A stretch of DNA of 64,000 nt from Owenia fusiformis (taxonomy: Eukaryota > Annelida > Polychaeta > Sabellida > Oweniidae). Positions 1-20,800 of the stretch are shown piece by piece. The position numbers and the translations under genes are program-made. The notes beneath the pieces were generated by a model, which did no database searches, was not told where the DNA came from, and worked only from the letters and a program-made list of their open reading frames with translations. The first letter of the stretch is position 1. Each line of letters opens with the position of its first letter. The DNA lies in NCBI GenBank assembly GCA_903813345.2, contig CAIIXF020000011.1, forward strand, positions 9,084,842 to 9,148,841, in the 5' to 3' direction.

Positions 1-10235
<10,235 letters not shown>

Positions 10236-10627
10236 ACAACCTTAAAACACTCACTTCTCATCTGTAGACTCATATTGTACACTGTTCAGTGACATACAAT
10301 TATAAGTTGGATCTAGGTATATTCCAGCATGGACTTATAGGGGCTCATATGGTAGCCAAAGGTGGGCCCGTCAGTGAGCAAATTTGAACCACATTATTTA
10401 TCTCGGGAAACATGTCAGATTTAATGATTTGGAACTTTGACGCCCAAAAAGTGACCATTATGGATAGCTTTTCTAGGTTTTATACCCCCCGAGGTTATTT
10501 TCGAGGGGGTCTCAACTCTTTCTTAATAACTTTAAAAATATTAAAGAAATGTGTCTGAAACTTGCAGGGTACCTTCCTGGGGTCAACACATAGCTGTATT
10601 GAAAGTTTAGGATTATTTGGAATAACG

Positions 10628-11638
10628 GTTGCTATAGCAACCAAGAAAATGTGTTTCCGAACTGGCAATTTACAGCAATTTTGGCCTGTAGCAACCTGGT
10701 TGAAGTTAGATATTTTTTCTATTGATGAATTTTCACATTGTTAATTGGTTTCAAAAACACACTACAACTGTATTCTTTCACTTTATTGCAGATTAGAATT
10801 AACACCATTAGTATTAAAGGTTCATAATCGTACATGAATGAACCCACCCCCCAAAGTCTATAAAAAGTGGGCGTGGCACCAGACATGTACCAGTTTGTAA
10901 TTCATAAGTTTAAACACCCAATAAATAATGTTGATATTTATGTTACCCTGTTTCCAGTGGTAGTTGAAGAAGTTCTTTTAAAAAACTAGATATATTTCCA
11001 TGGAAACCATATATTTATGTTGCCATAGCAACAGAACTATGGTAATAAAATAGCCAATAATTTGATCGAAGCCCTTGTGCATGTGGTCCCATATATACAA
11101 AAATCAAATGTCCTGTATCTCTCAAAGATCTTAAAACCTTCCTGGGGTCAACACAGACCTGTATTGAAACTTTGGGATTATTTGGAGTAATGGTTGCTAT
11201 AGCAACCAAGAAAATGTGTTTCCGAGCTGGACAATTTATGGCAATTTTGCCCCACTGCAACTTGGTTGAAGTTTGATATTTTTTCTAGTGATGAATTTTC
11301 ACATTGTTAATTGGTTTCAAAAACACACTACATACTGTATTCTTTCATTTTATTGCAGAATAGAATGACACCATTAGTATGAAAGGTCCATAATCATACA
11401 TGAATGAACCCCCCCCCCCAAAGTCTATAAGAAGTAGGCGTGGCACCAGACATGTACCACTTTGTAATTCATGAGTATAAAAACCCAATAAATAACGTTG
11501 ATATTTATGTTACCATGTTTCCAGTGGTAGTTGAAGAAGCTCTCCTAAAAATATAATAATCATATAATAAATATATACATATAATATCATATATAAATAT
11601 ATTATCATGGAAACCATACCTTATGTTGCCATAGAAAC
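10628..11638. promoter_or_regulatory. Four X-box (RFX-like) palindromes in the left arm of the palindromic element
   Basis: GTTGCTATAGCAAC at 10628-10641 and 11193-11206; GTTGCCATAGCAAC at 11019-11032; a decayed GTTGCCATAGAAAC at 11625-11638. These fit the RFX X-box pattern (GTTNCCATGGNAAC type inverted repeat). Presence of the motifs is direct observation; binding is inference. Confidence 0.55.
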
Positions 11639-12309
11639 AACTTTGGTCTGTTAACGCAAGGCTTAATGAAATTATTGTTCATTTGACTATTCATTTGGCC
11701 ATTTAGAGAAAACAACAAATGTATGAGTAAACTATATTGGCTGAATATATATCCTAGTAGTTTACATTCTTTGTAGTTCACATTTGTATGAGCTATAATT
11801 CTAGTATATCTGACACATCTCTATTCTATAGTGATACTTTTACATTTGCTTGCAGAACGTGATATGTGATAGGCCCCAGAGTGATGGCACTCAGAAGACT
11901 GCATATGATATCAAATGAAGCTTGAAAAAGAGATAAGTAATACAGCATACTATGACCCTGTCATTTAACCAACAGATGAAGCTGTAAAGTTCTTAAACCA
12001 GTCTATTTCAGTCCTCCTTAGTCCTTTTTGAAAACTTCACCTATATAATTTTGAAGCTCATATGTGGGTTCTGATTCTTATGGATCAGTCATAGCTGGCC
12101 TCATCACATCAACAAGATCTTGTCGTAATATATTTGATGTGCACCAGTCTAGTTCTAGTACACAAGATTTCAACCCATTGCCTCTGGGAGATGAGAGTAC
12201 AGGCTTGTGTTACACACAAACTCTTCAATTACAGCCTGTATTTCAGTTGTAATATTTGTAGATGACCCAATACATTAATTGAATGCATCTTGGTATTTCT
12301 GGCTATTGA

Positions 12310-13915
12310 ATAGCAGAGTTGGGGGCCTGGTTTTTCCTCGTTGAACAAATGCACTAACACAATAACAACCTGTGAGAATGGTGTATCATCAAGACTAGAA
12401 AATCTGTGTCTGGGGAATGTACAATATTGTTCTTTGACTGATCAAAACATATCATCTTCACATGTACTCATCTTGGTGTTTGCTTCTTCTTGTGTTGACA
12501 GTAGATTGTTATCAACATATGATCACTAGTGAGAATTTTGCACATGTAAAGCAAACTTTTCTGTTCTTCAGCTTGGCTGAGTACTTATCTGTTTGCCACT
12601 CGCAAAGGATAAGACTGTTTAGTTGGGTCTTGTTTTGGCTGTTGCCCAAAAATTCTTACCAATTCTTAGGGATTTGGTCCTTGGATCATGAAGGGTTTTG
12701 ATGTTCCTCTTCTCATTCTCTCTGGTTCTTTTATTGAATCTATGTATTTGATAGCTGTCAGTTAAGAAATCTACCCTCTCTGACTTCAGTGCTATTATGT
12801 GAAACACTTGCTCTGCCAGTTCTTCAAATGTGGATAGACGCTACACTAAGCTGTGATAGATAGCATTACCATCATATATGTAGAATGATTCATCTTTTGC
12901 TGGTCTTGAAGGGTGATGTTGGAGATTCTCAAGAGCATTTAGGAGTGTTGCTTTTGCTGCCTTCGCTGGCAGACCATCAGGAGACCCTAGCGCCCATGAC
13001 ACTGGACTAAGCGGATACTCTTAAACGTTCTTGTTCTCTTGAGATATAAGAACTAACTTTCAAAAAATATTCCTTTCAGCTCTAAACTTGTCAGATGTTA
13101 TCAGGATGTCCTTCTCGATTGTCACAAATGTCTTCATCTTTATTCTTTTCACTGGATCTTGAAAACTTTTGGTGTCACTCACAAGTCTTTTTCAAATTCC
13201 ACCTTGCCTCTGGATCTGACATGCAGTAGGTCTTGAGCTACATCTGGAACAGGCCGCATTCCTGATGATAGACAGTAGAGTTTATTATAGCATCTGTCTC
13301 AAAGGGGTCTAAAAAAGTTACCTATTGTGGCCCTTGCTTTTGAAACACCTTCAGAGCCTGCTATGTTTGCATGGTAGTAGGCATTTGGATTGGTGATAAA
13401 TCCAATTACCCACCCCATCAGATTTTGCACTCTGATTGATAGTCTGTTCAGTGGTTTGATCATTTGGCAAATGTAGTGCAGGTACTTGGGACCTGTTAAC
13501 ACTAAACCCAAGGTCTCTCAATAGCCTTTCTTTCTCTTGGTTTGTATCCTTGAGGCTAGCAAGCATGACATATTGTGCTGTTACATATATAGCATAGTTG
13601 GGCTGGTCCATTGCGAAAAATAGTGGACATAGGTCTTGTAGACGCTCAACAGAGTAAGTGGAGATCAAACTCATTCTCTGCTAGCTTGGATGAATCGTGA
13701 TATTACATGACAATAACCTCTTGTGAGAGCATGGGGATTGGTAGCTGGCTGATAAACTTGTCTTACAAATTCCTTTGTAGCAACTCCAGGAAGATTTTGG
13801 GCACTCTGATTGATCTGTTATAATGGTTTCCAGTTAGCACACCTTAAAGAGATCCACTAACATATATGCCAGCTTCAATGATGATCTCAAAGAAACTGTG
13901 AAAGCAAAGCCAATG
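12310..13915 (-). pseudogene. Broken gene of a repeat-borne uncharacterised protein family
   Basis: This is the non-palindromic core of the 6-kb element. Reading the minus strand from 13680 to 12400 across several frames gives, in order: VERLQDLCPLFFAMDQPNYA.Y, then a SVNRSQVPALH..NDQ..EQTINQ stretch, FITNPNAYYHANIAGSE, KTFVTIEKDILITSDKFRAE, a VMGARVSPDGLPAKAAKATL stretch, ENLQHHPSRP, YIYDGNAIYHS, FEELAEQVFHI, ERVDFLTDSYQIHRFNKR, RTKSLRIGKNFW and STQEEANTK. This order matches what I recall of a large family of hypothetical proteins (motifs ERL..L.PLFFA.D..NYARY, FEELAE..F, VDF.TD.Y, SSQEEADTR) in cnidarian, echinoderm and other repeat-rich genomes. Several stops and frameshifts break it, so it is not functional here. 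Whether the family is a transposase is unknown to me. Confidence 0.6.
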
Positions 13916-14480
13916 AATCAATAGCCAGAAATACCAAGATGCATTCAATTAATGTATTGGGTCATCTACAAATATTACAACTGAAACACAGGCTGTAATT
14001 GAAGAGTTTGTGTGCAACACAAGCCTGTACTCTCATCTCCCAGAGGCAATGGGTTGAAATCTTGTGTACTAGAACTAGACTGGTGCACATCAAATATATT
14101 ACGACAAGATCTTGTTGATGTGATGAGGCCAGCTATGACAGATCCGGAAGAGTCAGAACCCACATATGAGCTTCAAAATTATATAGGTGAAGTTTTCACA
14201 AAGGACTGAGGAGAACTGAAATAGACTGGTTTAAGAACTTTACAGCTTCATATGTTGGTTAAATGACAGGGTAATAGTATGCTGTATTACTTATCTCTTT
14301 CAAGCTTCATTTTTGATATCATATGCAGTCTTCTGAGTGCCATCACTCTGGGGCATATCACGTTCTGCAAGTAAATGTAAAAGTATCACTATAGAATAGA
14401 GATGTGTCAGATATACTAGAATAGTAGCTCATACAAATGTGAACTTCAAAGAATGTAAACTACTAAGATATATATTCAGC

Positions 14481-14982
14481 GGCTTTGTATAAAAAACCTC
14501 CTACCTCATACCCACCTACCCACGTACGTTGGACATGATACAGTCTTTGAAGGGTTCAATTTTAAAGATCTTAATTTATTAAATCTTAGTTTATGATGAA
14601 TTATAGATGCATTTGTAACGACCCTTGCTAGTAAGTTGCTACGACAGCCCAGCTGGGTTCGATTCCCACCCGGGGCATCGAATTTAGCACACTTTCTTTC
14701 AATTTCTTTATCTGGTTTGTTGGACCGATGCTCGCGGTCGTTAGTTAATTATTCCTCCGGGATGCCCTCGGGTCATTACATATTACAATACACCCATATA
14801 TGCCTTTATTTATGAATCTGTCATCCGTCTAGTCATAAAATAAAACCGGAATTGTAGAAATGTTAATAATTAGAGCTATTTTGAGATTTAAAAATCTTTA
14901 AAATTGAACCCTTCAATGACTGTATCATGTCCCATGTAGGTTGGTAGGTGGGTATGAGGTAGGTGTTTTTTTATACAAAGCC
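14481..14982. mobile_element. 502-bp MITE with 9-bp target duplication (Mutator-like), containing a tRNA B-box
   Basis: TIRs GGCTTTGTATAAAAAACC and its complement, continuing through CTACCTCATACCCACCTACC, ..ACATGATACAGTC and GGGTTCAATTTTAAAGAT for about 100 bp. It is flanked by ATATTCAGC at 14472-14480 and 14983-14991. The empty site survives in the left arm (about 11735-11760), where ATATTCAGC occurs once, so the insertion is directly visible. Nine-base duplications are typical of Mutator-like elements. At about 14650 lies GGGTTCGATTCCCACCC, a good tRNA B-box/T-loop. Confidence 0.75.
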
Positions 14983-15092
14983 ATATTCAGCCAATATAGT
15001 TTACTCATACATTTTTTGTTTTCTCTAAATGGCCAAATGAATAGTCAAATGAACAATAATTTCATTAAGCCTTGCCTGAACAGACCAAAGAT

Positions 15093-16105
15093 GTTTCTAT
15101 GGCAACATAAATATATGGTTTCCATGATAATATATTTATATATGATATTATATGTATATAATTATTATATGATTATTATATTTTTAGGAGAGCTTCTTCA
15201 ACTACCACTGGAAACATGGTAACATAAATATCAACATTATTTATTGGGTTTTTATACTCATGAATTACAAAGTGGTACATGTCTGGTGCCACGCCCACTT
15301 CTTATAGACTTTGGGGGGGGGAGGGTTCATTCATGTATGATTATGGACCTTTCATACTAATGGTGGCATTCTAATCTGCAATAAAATGAAAAAATACAGT
15401 TGTAGTGTGTTTTTGAAACCAATTATCAATGTGAAAATTCATCACTAGAAAAAATATCAAACTTCAACCAAGTTGCAGTGGGGCAAAATTGCCATAAATT
15501 GTCCAGCTCGGAAACACATTTTCTTAGTTGCTATAGCAACCATTACTCCAAATAATCCCAAAGTTTCAATACAGCTCTGTGTTGACCCCAGGAAGGTTTT
15601 AAGATCTTTGAGAGAAACAGGACATTTGATTTTTGTATATATGGGACCACATGCACGAGGGCTTCGATCAAATTATTGGCTATTTCGTTACCATAGTTCT
15701 GTTGCTATGGCAACATAAATATATGGTTTCCATGGTAATATATCTAGTTTTTTAAAAGAAATTCTTCAACTACCACTGGAAAGATGGTAACATAAATATC
15801 AACATTATTTATTGGGTGTTTAAACTTATGAATTACAAACTGGTACATGTCTGGTGCCACGCCCACTTTTTATAGACTTTGGGGGGTGGGTTCATTCATG
15901 TACGATTATAGACCTTTAATACTAATGGTGTCAATTCTAATCTGCAATAAAATGAAAGAATACAGTTGTAGTGTGTTTTTGAAACCAATTAACAATGTGA
16001 AAATTCATCAATAGAAAAAATATCTAACTTCAACCAGGTTGCTACAGGCCAAAATTGCTGTAAATTGCCAGTTCGGAAACACATTTTATTGGTTGCTATA
16101 GCAAC
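15093..16105. promoter_or_regulatory. Four X-box (RFX-like) palindromes in the right arm of the palindromic element
   Basis: GTTTCTATGGCAAC at 15093-15106, GTTGCTATAGCAAC at 15527-15540, GTTGCTATGGCAAC at 15701-15714 and GTTGCTATAGCAAC at 16092-16105. These mirror the left-arm sites. The 15701 site is closest to the symmetric RFX consensus. Function is inferred only. Confidence 0.55.
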
Positions 16106-16626
16106 CGTTATTCCAAATAATCCTAAACTTTCAATACATCCATGTGTTGACCCCAGGAAGGTACCCTGCAAGTTTCAGACACATATCTTTAATATTTTTA
16201 AAGTTGTTAAGAAAGAGTTGAGACCCCCTCGAAAATAACCTCGAGGGGTATAAAACCTATAAAAGCTATCCATAATGGTCGCTTTTTGGGCGTCAAAGTT
16301 CCAAATCATTAAATCTGACATGTTTCCCGAGATAAATAATGTGGTTCAAATTTGCTCACTGACGGGCCCACCTTTGGCTACCATATGAGCCCCTATTAGA
16401 AGAGCTGTACATATTCTAACGAGACATGTATCAATTGCCTATTCAATAGGAATGTGGTGGATGCCTCTCAATTGGGAGTGGAGTATGTGAACAATATGGT
16501 CAGAAATGGGACTGTATGGTTGCTAGAACACTGGAGTGTATTATCACCTTTAATGCTTGGACATAAGAATGTTCATTTCTCCATAATTCTTCAATTGCCA
16601 ATTGTAAAATTAATATATCTTACAAG

Positions 16627-16632
16627 AATAAA
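16627..16632 (+). terminator. Candidate original PSMA1 poly(A) signal, now displaced by the 6-kb element
   Basis: AATAAA. I found no AATAAA between the PSMA1 stop (10235) and the start of the palindromic transposon. This is the first one on the far side of it, 230 bp beyond. The element itself contains AATAAA near 10920, so that site may be used now. Confidence 0.35.
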
Positions 16633-17104
16633 TACTATGTGAATAATTGTATACAGACTCCAGTTGGCTATTGTATAAGGGTTATAACTTGAAAACGAGA
16701 AATTAAATCTAGAGCATGTAATTCGTGCAGCCATCTTGAGTTTAAAATTGGACAATTTGATATAACATTCATCCAGAAAAACCTTTTGAACTGATTATTA
16801 TATGGGTAACTGGTCAACTCGTACCCAAGTATATATTTTGTTTTGAATCAAGCGTTGGACTAGGAATGATGGTATTAATAGCTTTTAATAATACGATAAT
16901 AGCTTTCCAATGATGCACTTAAAATGTTCAAATGTTATCACTAAAAAAAATTTTAAATTACTATGAAAAATAAAGAACTGCGCCGAAATGCCGTCCTTCG
17001 AAACCTCATTCTATTCTCAAGTTCTCTAATTAAAGTATAATGTTTTCTTCGTTTCCCAAGCGAGGGAATTGATATGTAAATATCCCAAAAATTAAGCTTT
17101 GTAT

Positions 17105-17197
17105 ATCTGAGATGAAATCATTTTTCGAAACCTGAATTGAACCCGGTCCGCCCATATGTGAGGCATGCTACCATTCTACGACTGACCCACCAGTGCT
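17105..17197 (-). repeat. tRNA-Gly-derived SINE head (pseudo-tRNA)
   Basis: On the minus strand this reads GCACTGGTGGGTCAGTCGTA, then GAATGG, GCATGCCTCACATATGGGCG and ACCGGGTTCAATTC. Compared with animal tRNA-Gly, the A-box (TGGT..TCAGT.GTAGAAT) and B-box (GGGTTCAATTC) are well kept. The anticodon arm and acceptor stem no longer pair, so this is a tRNA-derived pol III promoter relic and not a working tRNA. Confidence 0.6.
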
Positions 17198-17261
17198 TTC
17201 ATGTTAACACTAAAGTATGATCAATAAAACTTGCAATATATCTTCCTGTCAGTTTTAAATT

Positions 17262-17346
17262 TAAAAAAAAAATTGCTTTGGCAGAATCGAACTCTACATG
17301 CCAGGCTAGCATTCAACCACAGAACGACCAGTGAGGACTATTGGGA
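17262..17346 (-). repeat. Second tRNA-derived SINE head
   Basis: On the minus strand: CACTGGTCGTTCTGTGGTTG, AATGCTAGCCTGGCATGTAG and AGTTCGATTCTGCC. It has A-box-like and B-box-like blocks with tRNA spacing. It sits about 70 bp from the first such relic and in the same orientation, so the two may be parts of one dimeric SINE or separate insertions. Confidence 0.5.
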
Positions 17347-17886
17347 TTTATATACCATTTTTATACAACTGATCGAGAAGCTAAGACCTCTTTATGATAT
17401 CCCCCACATCCCTTGCCACTACACCAACTAATTTCCCCTCCCACACAGCATCAACAAATTCATAAATTAATGACTTAATCAATTACCCCCCCCCCCATAA
17501 TTGGAATAAGCCCGCGCACCTACAACAATGACTGCTCCAACTCCTATGACGCAATAAGGCATTGAACTATGAGTGAAGTAAGACTCTCCTTAATTAATAT
17601 TCTTGTAATGAAATAATAGTAATTAAAATATGTGTGCCAGGTTGTAATTAATAAGAAGTACGACACAATCTCTTTTGCTGTGAAATAGACACACGACAAA
17701 CATCGTGTTTTCTTCTCGAATATTTTGAGAAAGAATTCAATCTGAATCAAACACGACAAGAATATAGTTAAAATGGAATAAAGGAATTGTGATAAAATTG
17801 GATAGCCATGCGTACGTTCTACATGGACAGTATTACGTAATGTAATGCCCAAGCCTGAACAAATGGTGCACACAAACATATTCGCT

Positions 17887-20800
17887 ATGGGTGAATCATT
17901 CTGGATTTTATTCTGGATAGGATTAGCGGTTACGAGTAAGTTTTAAGTGCAATTCTTCTTTTTATTCAACTGTTAAATTGATAAAATTAGAAAAAAAATT
18001 GGAGCTTAAAGGTAGTAACAGATCTAGAGATCTAACAGAGCAGGAAATAAAGAGATATTCACATTTTACAAATAGACGACGCTGCTCTCTCAAAGTCTTG
18101 CCTATTTCCATGGAACTTCGATGCCTGATAGAGGAAATTTTACGGTATTTTACCCCTTTAGAATTTTGAAATGTGTAGTTCCAGTGGAGTACAATGAGAA
18201 TTGGATCAAAAATCTAAAATAAGCTGAAATGTGACACGATTTTAAAACGGTCAAAATAATATTCCTGGGAAATTTCCGTTTCGATTTTCGTAGATTCAAG
18301 GAATATTAAAATACGCTCCTTTCCGCGTCACTCCGTGTCATCATTTAATCCTCAAAAACTTGATTATTTTATTTGGTTTCAAATTTTCCGAATTTATTTT
18401 AATTTATCAATTTATTGGAATACATTGAGATCATTGCATACGTTTCACCGTTTGCCAATTTATCAGCATATTTGACCCATTTACAAGCAAAGAAATATAC
18501 ACCACGACTTTAGTGTTTCTATCGTAATTTAACATCTATAAATGTGTAAGTCACGGTAACGGGAATAAGCACTTCTTTAGATAAGACATGTTTAATGATA
18601 ATACATTTTTACTACATACTGTTGCTCATATATAATGTTTATCTTTTATATATTAATTATTACTGGTTTTATTGTTGCCTCAAAATTCATTGTTTTATTT
18701 GGCTAACTGAATCACACCAGTGCTGTTGATCTTTTGCAATGTTTCAATATAAACCTTAAAATGCGCAAACGCAAAACCAAGAATAACTGAATGGATGCAA
18801 AGTAAACTATAATCACAATATAATGGAACAAATAACTAATATAACTAGACTGGTGAAAATGAACAATTAGTTCAATTCAAGACTCCAGATTCAGACTTTT
18901 ATTCAAAAAACAATTTTGAATCATATTAATGAGAAAATGAAAAAGAAAATGTTAATGTCCTATTCTTCACAAATTTAAAAGCAAAATATTGAATAGTCTG
19001 GTAAATTGGAAAATTACGAAAATGACCTCGATTTTGACATTGACCTTTGACACTCAAAATTTTGAGTTTACTGAATTTTTAAGTTCCTTTTATATTGTTT
19101 TAGCTTATTCTATAGTCAAAATAGAGATTGACTACAATTTGGGACGTGGTCCGACCGGTGGGATTTTTGAGATTTCAAAAGGCCACAGCTTCTAAACCGG
19201 AAGTAGGATTTCAATTCTGATTCCAGATTCGGAATCCTGAGAAAATTATCCGAATCTGCAGTCTAATAAGTGACACTGAGGTATCGTCAGGCAGCATGGG
19301 CTGGACAAAAACGGCCTCATGAGCATCAGTTACATTTGCTCTACGGCGGTCATATATAAAAATCTATTTTATGTTTCATATTTCTCTTGATTTTTGGAAG
19401 ATACGACCGCTCCGTACAGTAACTGAAGAACGTTTACGTGAAATATGTAATTATGCCCCATTTCCAAGTATGAAAGAGCTGAAGAGGACTTAGCACAAAT
19501 CCCGGCACAAATGCAGTTAAAGCACTTTTCAACCATTATTTTGAGTTTGGGAAATTAAACAGTTTAAACCGCTGACTTTTTTAAAACTTAATAACTTATA
19601 TGCGTTCGGACTCGAGGCATGATTCAACCGCTCGTGTAGTGGTACTTTTAAGAACTTCCCTTCTAATATTAAAATGAAGATGCTAATTTGAATGAGAGTT
19701 AATTATGTGTACTAGTATGTTCTAAATATGAGCAAGCTGTCGTGTTAGATGCACAGACAATACGTTCGTACTTTACTAATTAGCGACATTCCTTCACTCC
19801 TAATACACGCACCACACCTCATCCCACAACAAATTAATCAATGTGTCAACCTTAACAGAACACCAACATAATACTAGTATACAGTGCGTATCAAAAAAAC
19901 GCAACAGATTGTTATCTCGGAAAAGCACAAAACCAGTGATAACAGCATTGATTTCATTCAATGCACCATAAAGCTATGTGTCTCCTCTTTACAATGATAT
20001 ATCATTCATTGATATTTGGTCATGATTGGGCGAGTAATCATTCCATTTGCAAAGTGGGCCAAAATTAGTTTGGGACCAAGTTATAAACATCATAAAAGTC
20101 AGTGTGCGGAGCCCAATGCAATATTGGAAGAAAACATAAAACCAAGATGCTGACTGCATCCTTTTCATTCAATGTACCAAAAAGCCAAATTACTCCTCTT
20201 TGCAATGGAATATCATTCACTCAAAGGGAGTCATGGCTGGCCGAATAATCATTAATTTTGCAAAGTGGGGCAAAATTCAGCTCGGACCCAAGTTTTAAAC
20301 ACTTCAAAAGTCAGTACAAGGGGCATATGGGCTATTGGAAGAAGGTGTGACATGTGTGGCATAGCCAGTAAAGTGTTCTTCTTGCAAGAATACATCCTAA
20401 TACCCCTCCAAATTGCGGGCCCACTGGCAATTCTTTCTCGAGTTTTTGCAATATCTGGTCGAGGAATTGTTAGCACAGATGCTCCTGAGATAGCTCCAAA
20501 AGAAAAAGTCACAACAATTGAAATCAGGGGAACTTCCATTGGCATTTGGCCCTTGCACTGATTTTTGCAATATCTAAAACTTGGTCCAGAGCCGATTTTG
20601 ACCCACTATGCAAATGGAAGGATTTCTCACCCAACCATTACCACATGTGAATGAATGACATATCATTGCAAAGAGAAAATACCTGGCTTTATGGTACATT
20701 GAATGAAATTGATGTTGTCATCACTAGTTTTGTGATTTTACGAGATAACTACTTGTTGCGTTTTTTTATACGCCCTGTACATAGAGATTATTCTATATGA

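Larger units (their letters stand above)
10338..16395. mobile_element. 6.06-kb palindromic DNA transposon with about 2-kb TIRs
   Basis: The ends TAGGGGCTCATATGGTAGCC and its complement are flanked by TTA (10335-10337 and 16396-16398), a 3-bp target duplication. The arms run inward to about 12312 and about 13915. In the outer 1.3 kb, paired motifs have coordinates summing to exactly 26733, so the arms differ by almost no indels. Each arm holds two direct units of about 568 bp (for example CTTCCTGGGGTCAACACA at 10572 and 11140), giving four in total. A separate 502-bp element interrupts only the right arm. The central 1.6 kb carries a broken minus-strand gene. A TTA duplication would suit PIF/Harbinger or Academ-type elements, but I see no recognisable transposase. 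It lies 102 bp after the PSMA1 stop, probably inside its 3' UTR. Confidence 0.85.
16399..17886. other. Intergenic spacer between PSMA1 3' region and the SUEL receptor gene
   Basis: It contains the displaced poly(A) signal, the two tRNA-like relics, a C-run at about 17487 and the unrecognised upstream region of the SUEL gene. No TATA box or CpG-rich promoter is evident directly before 17887. I see nothing else. Confidence 0.5.

Noticed and set aside
12064-14163. A pair of identical 62-codon ORFs (plus strand at 12064, minus strand at 13975) as duplicated genes
   Set aside because: They are the same sequence in the two arms of the palindromic transposon, with no sign of being coding.
17105-17346. 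Functional tRNA genes
   Set aside because: A- and B-boxes are present but the acceptor and anticodon stems do not pair.
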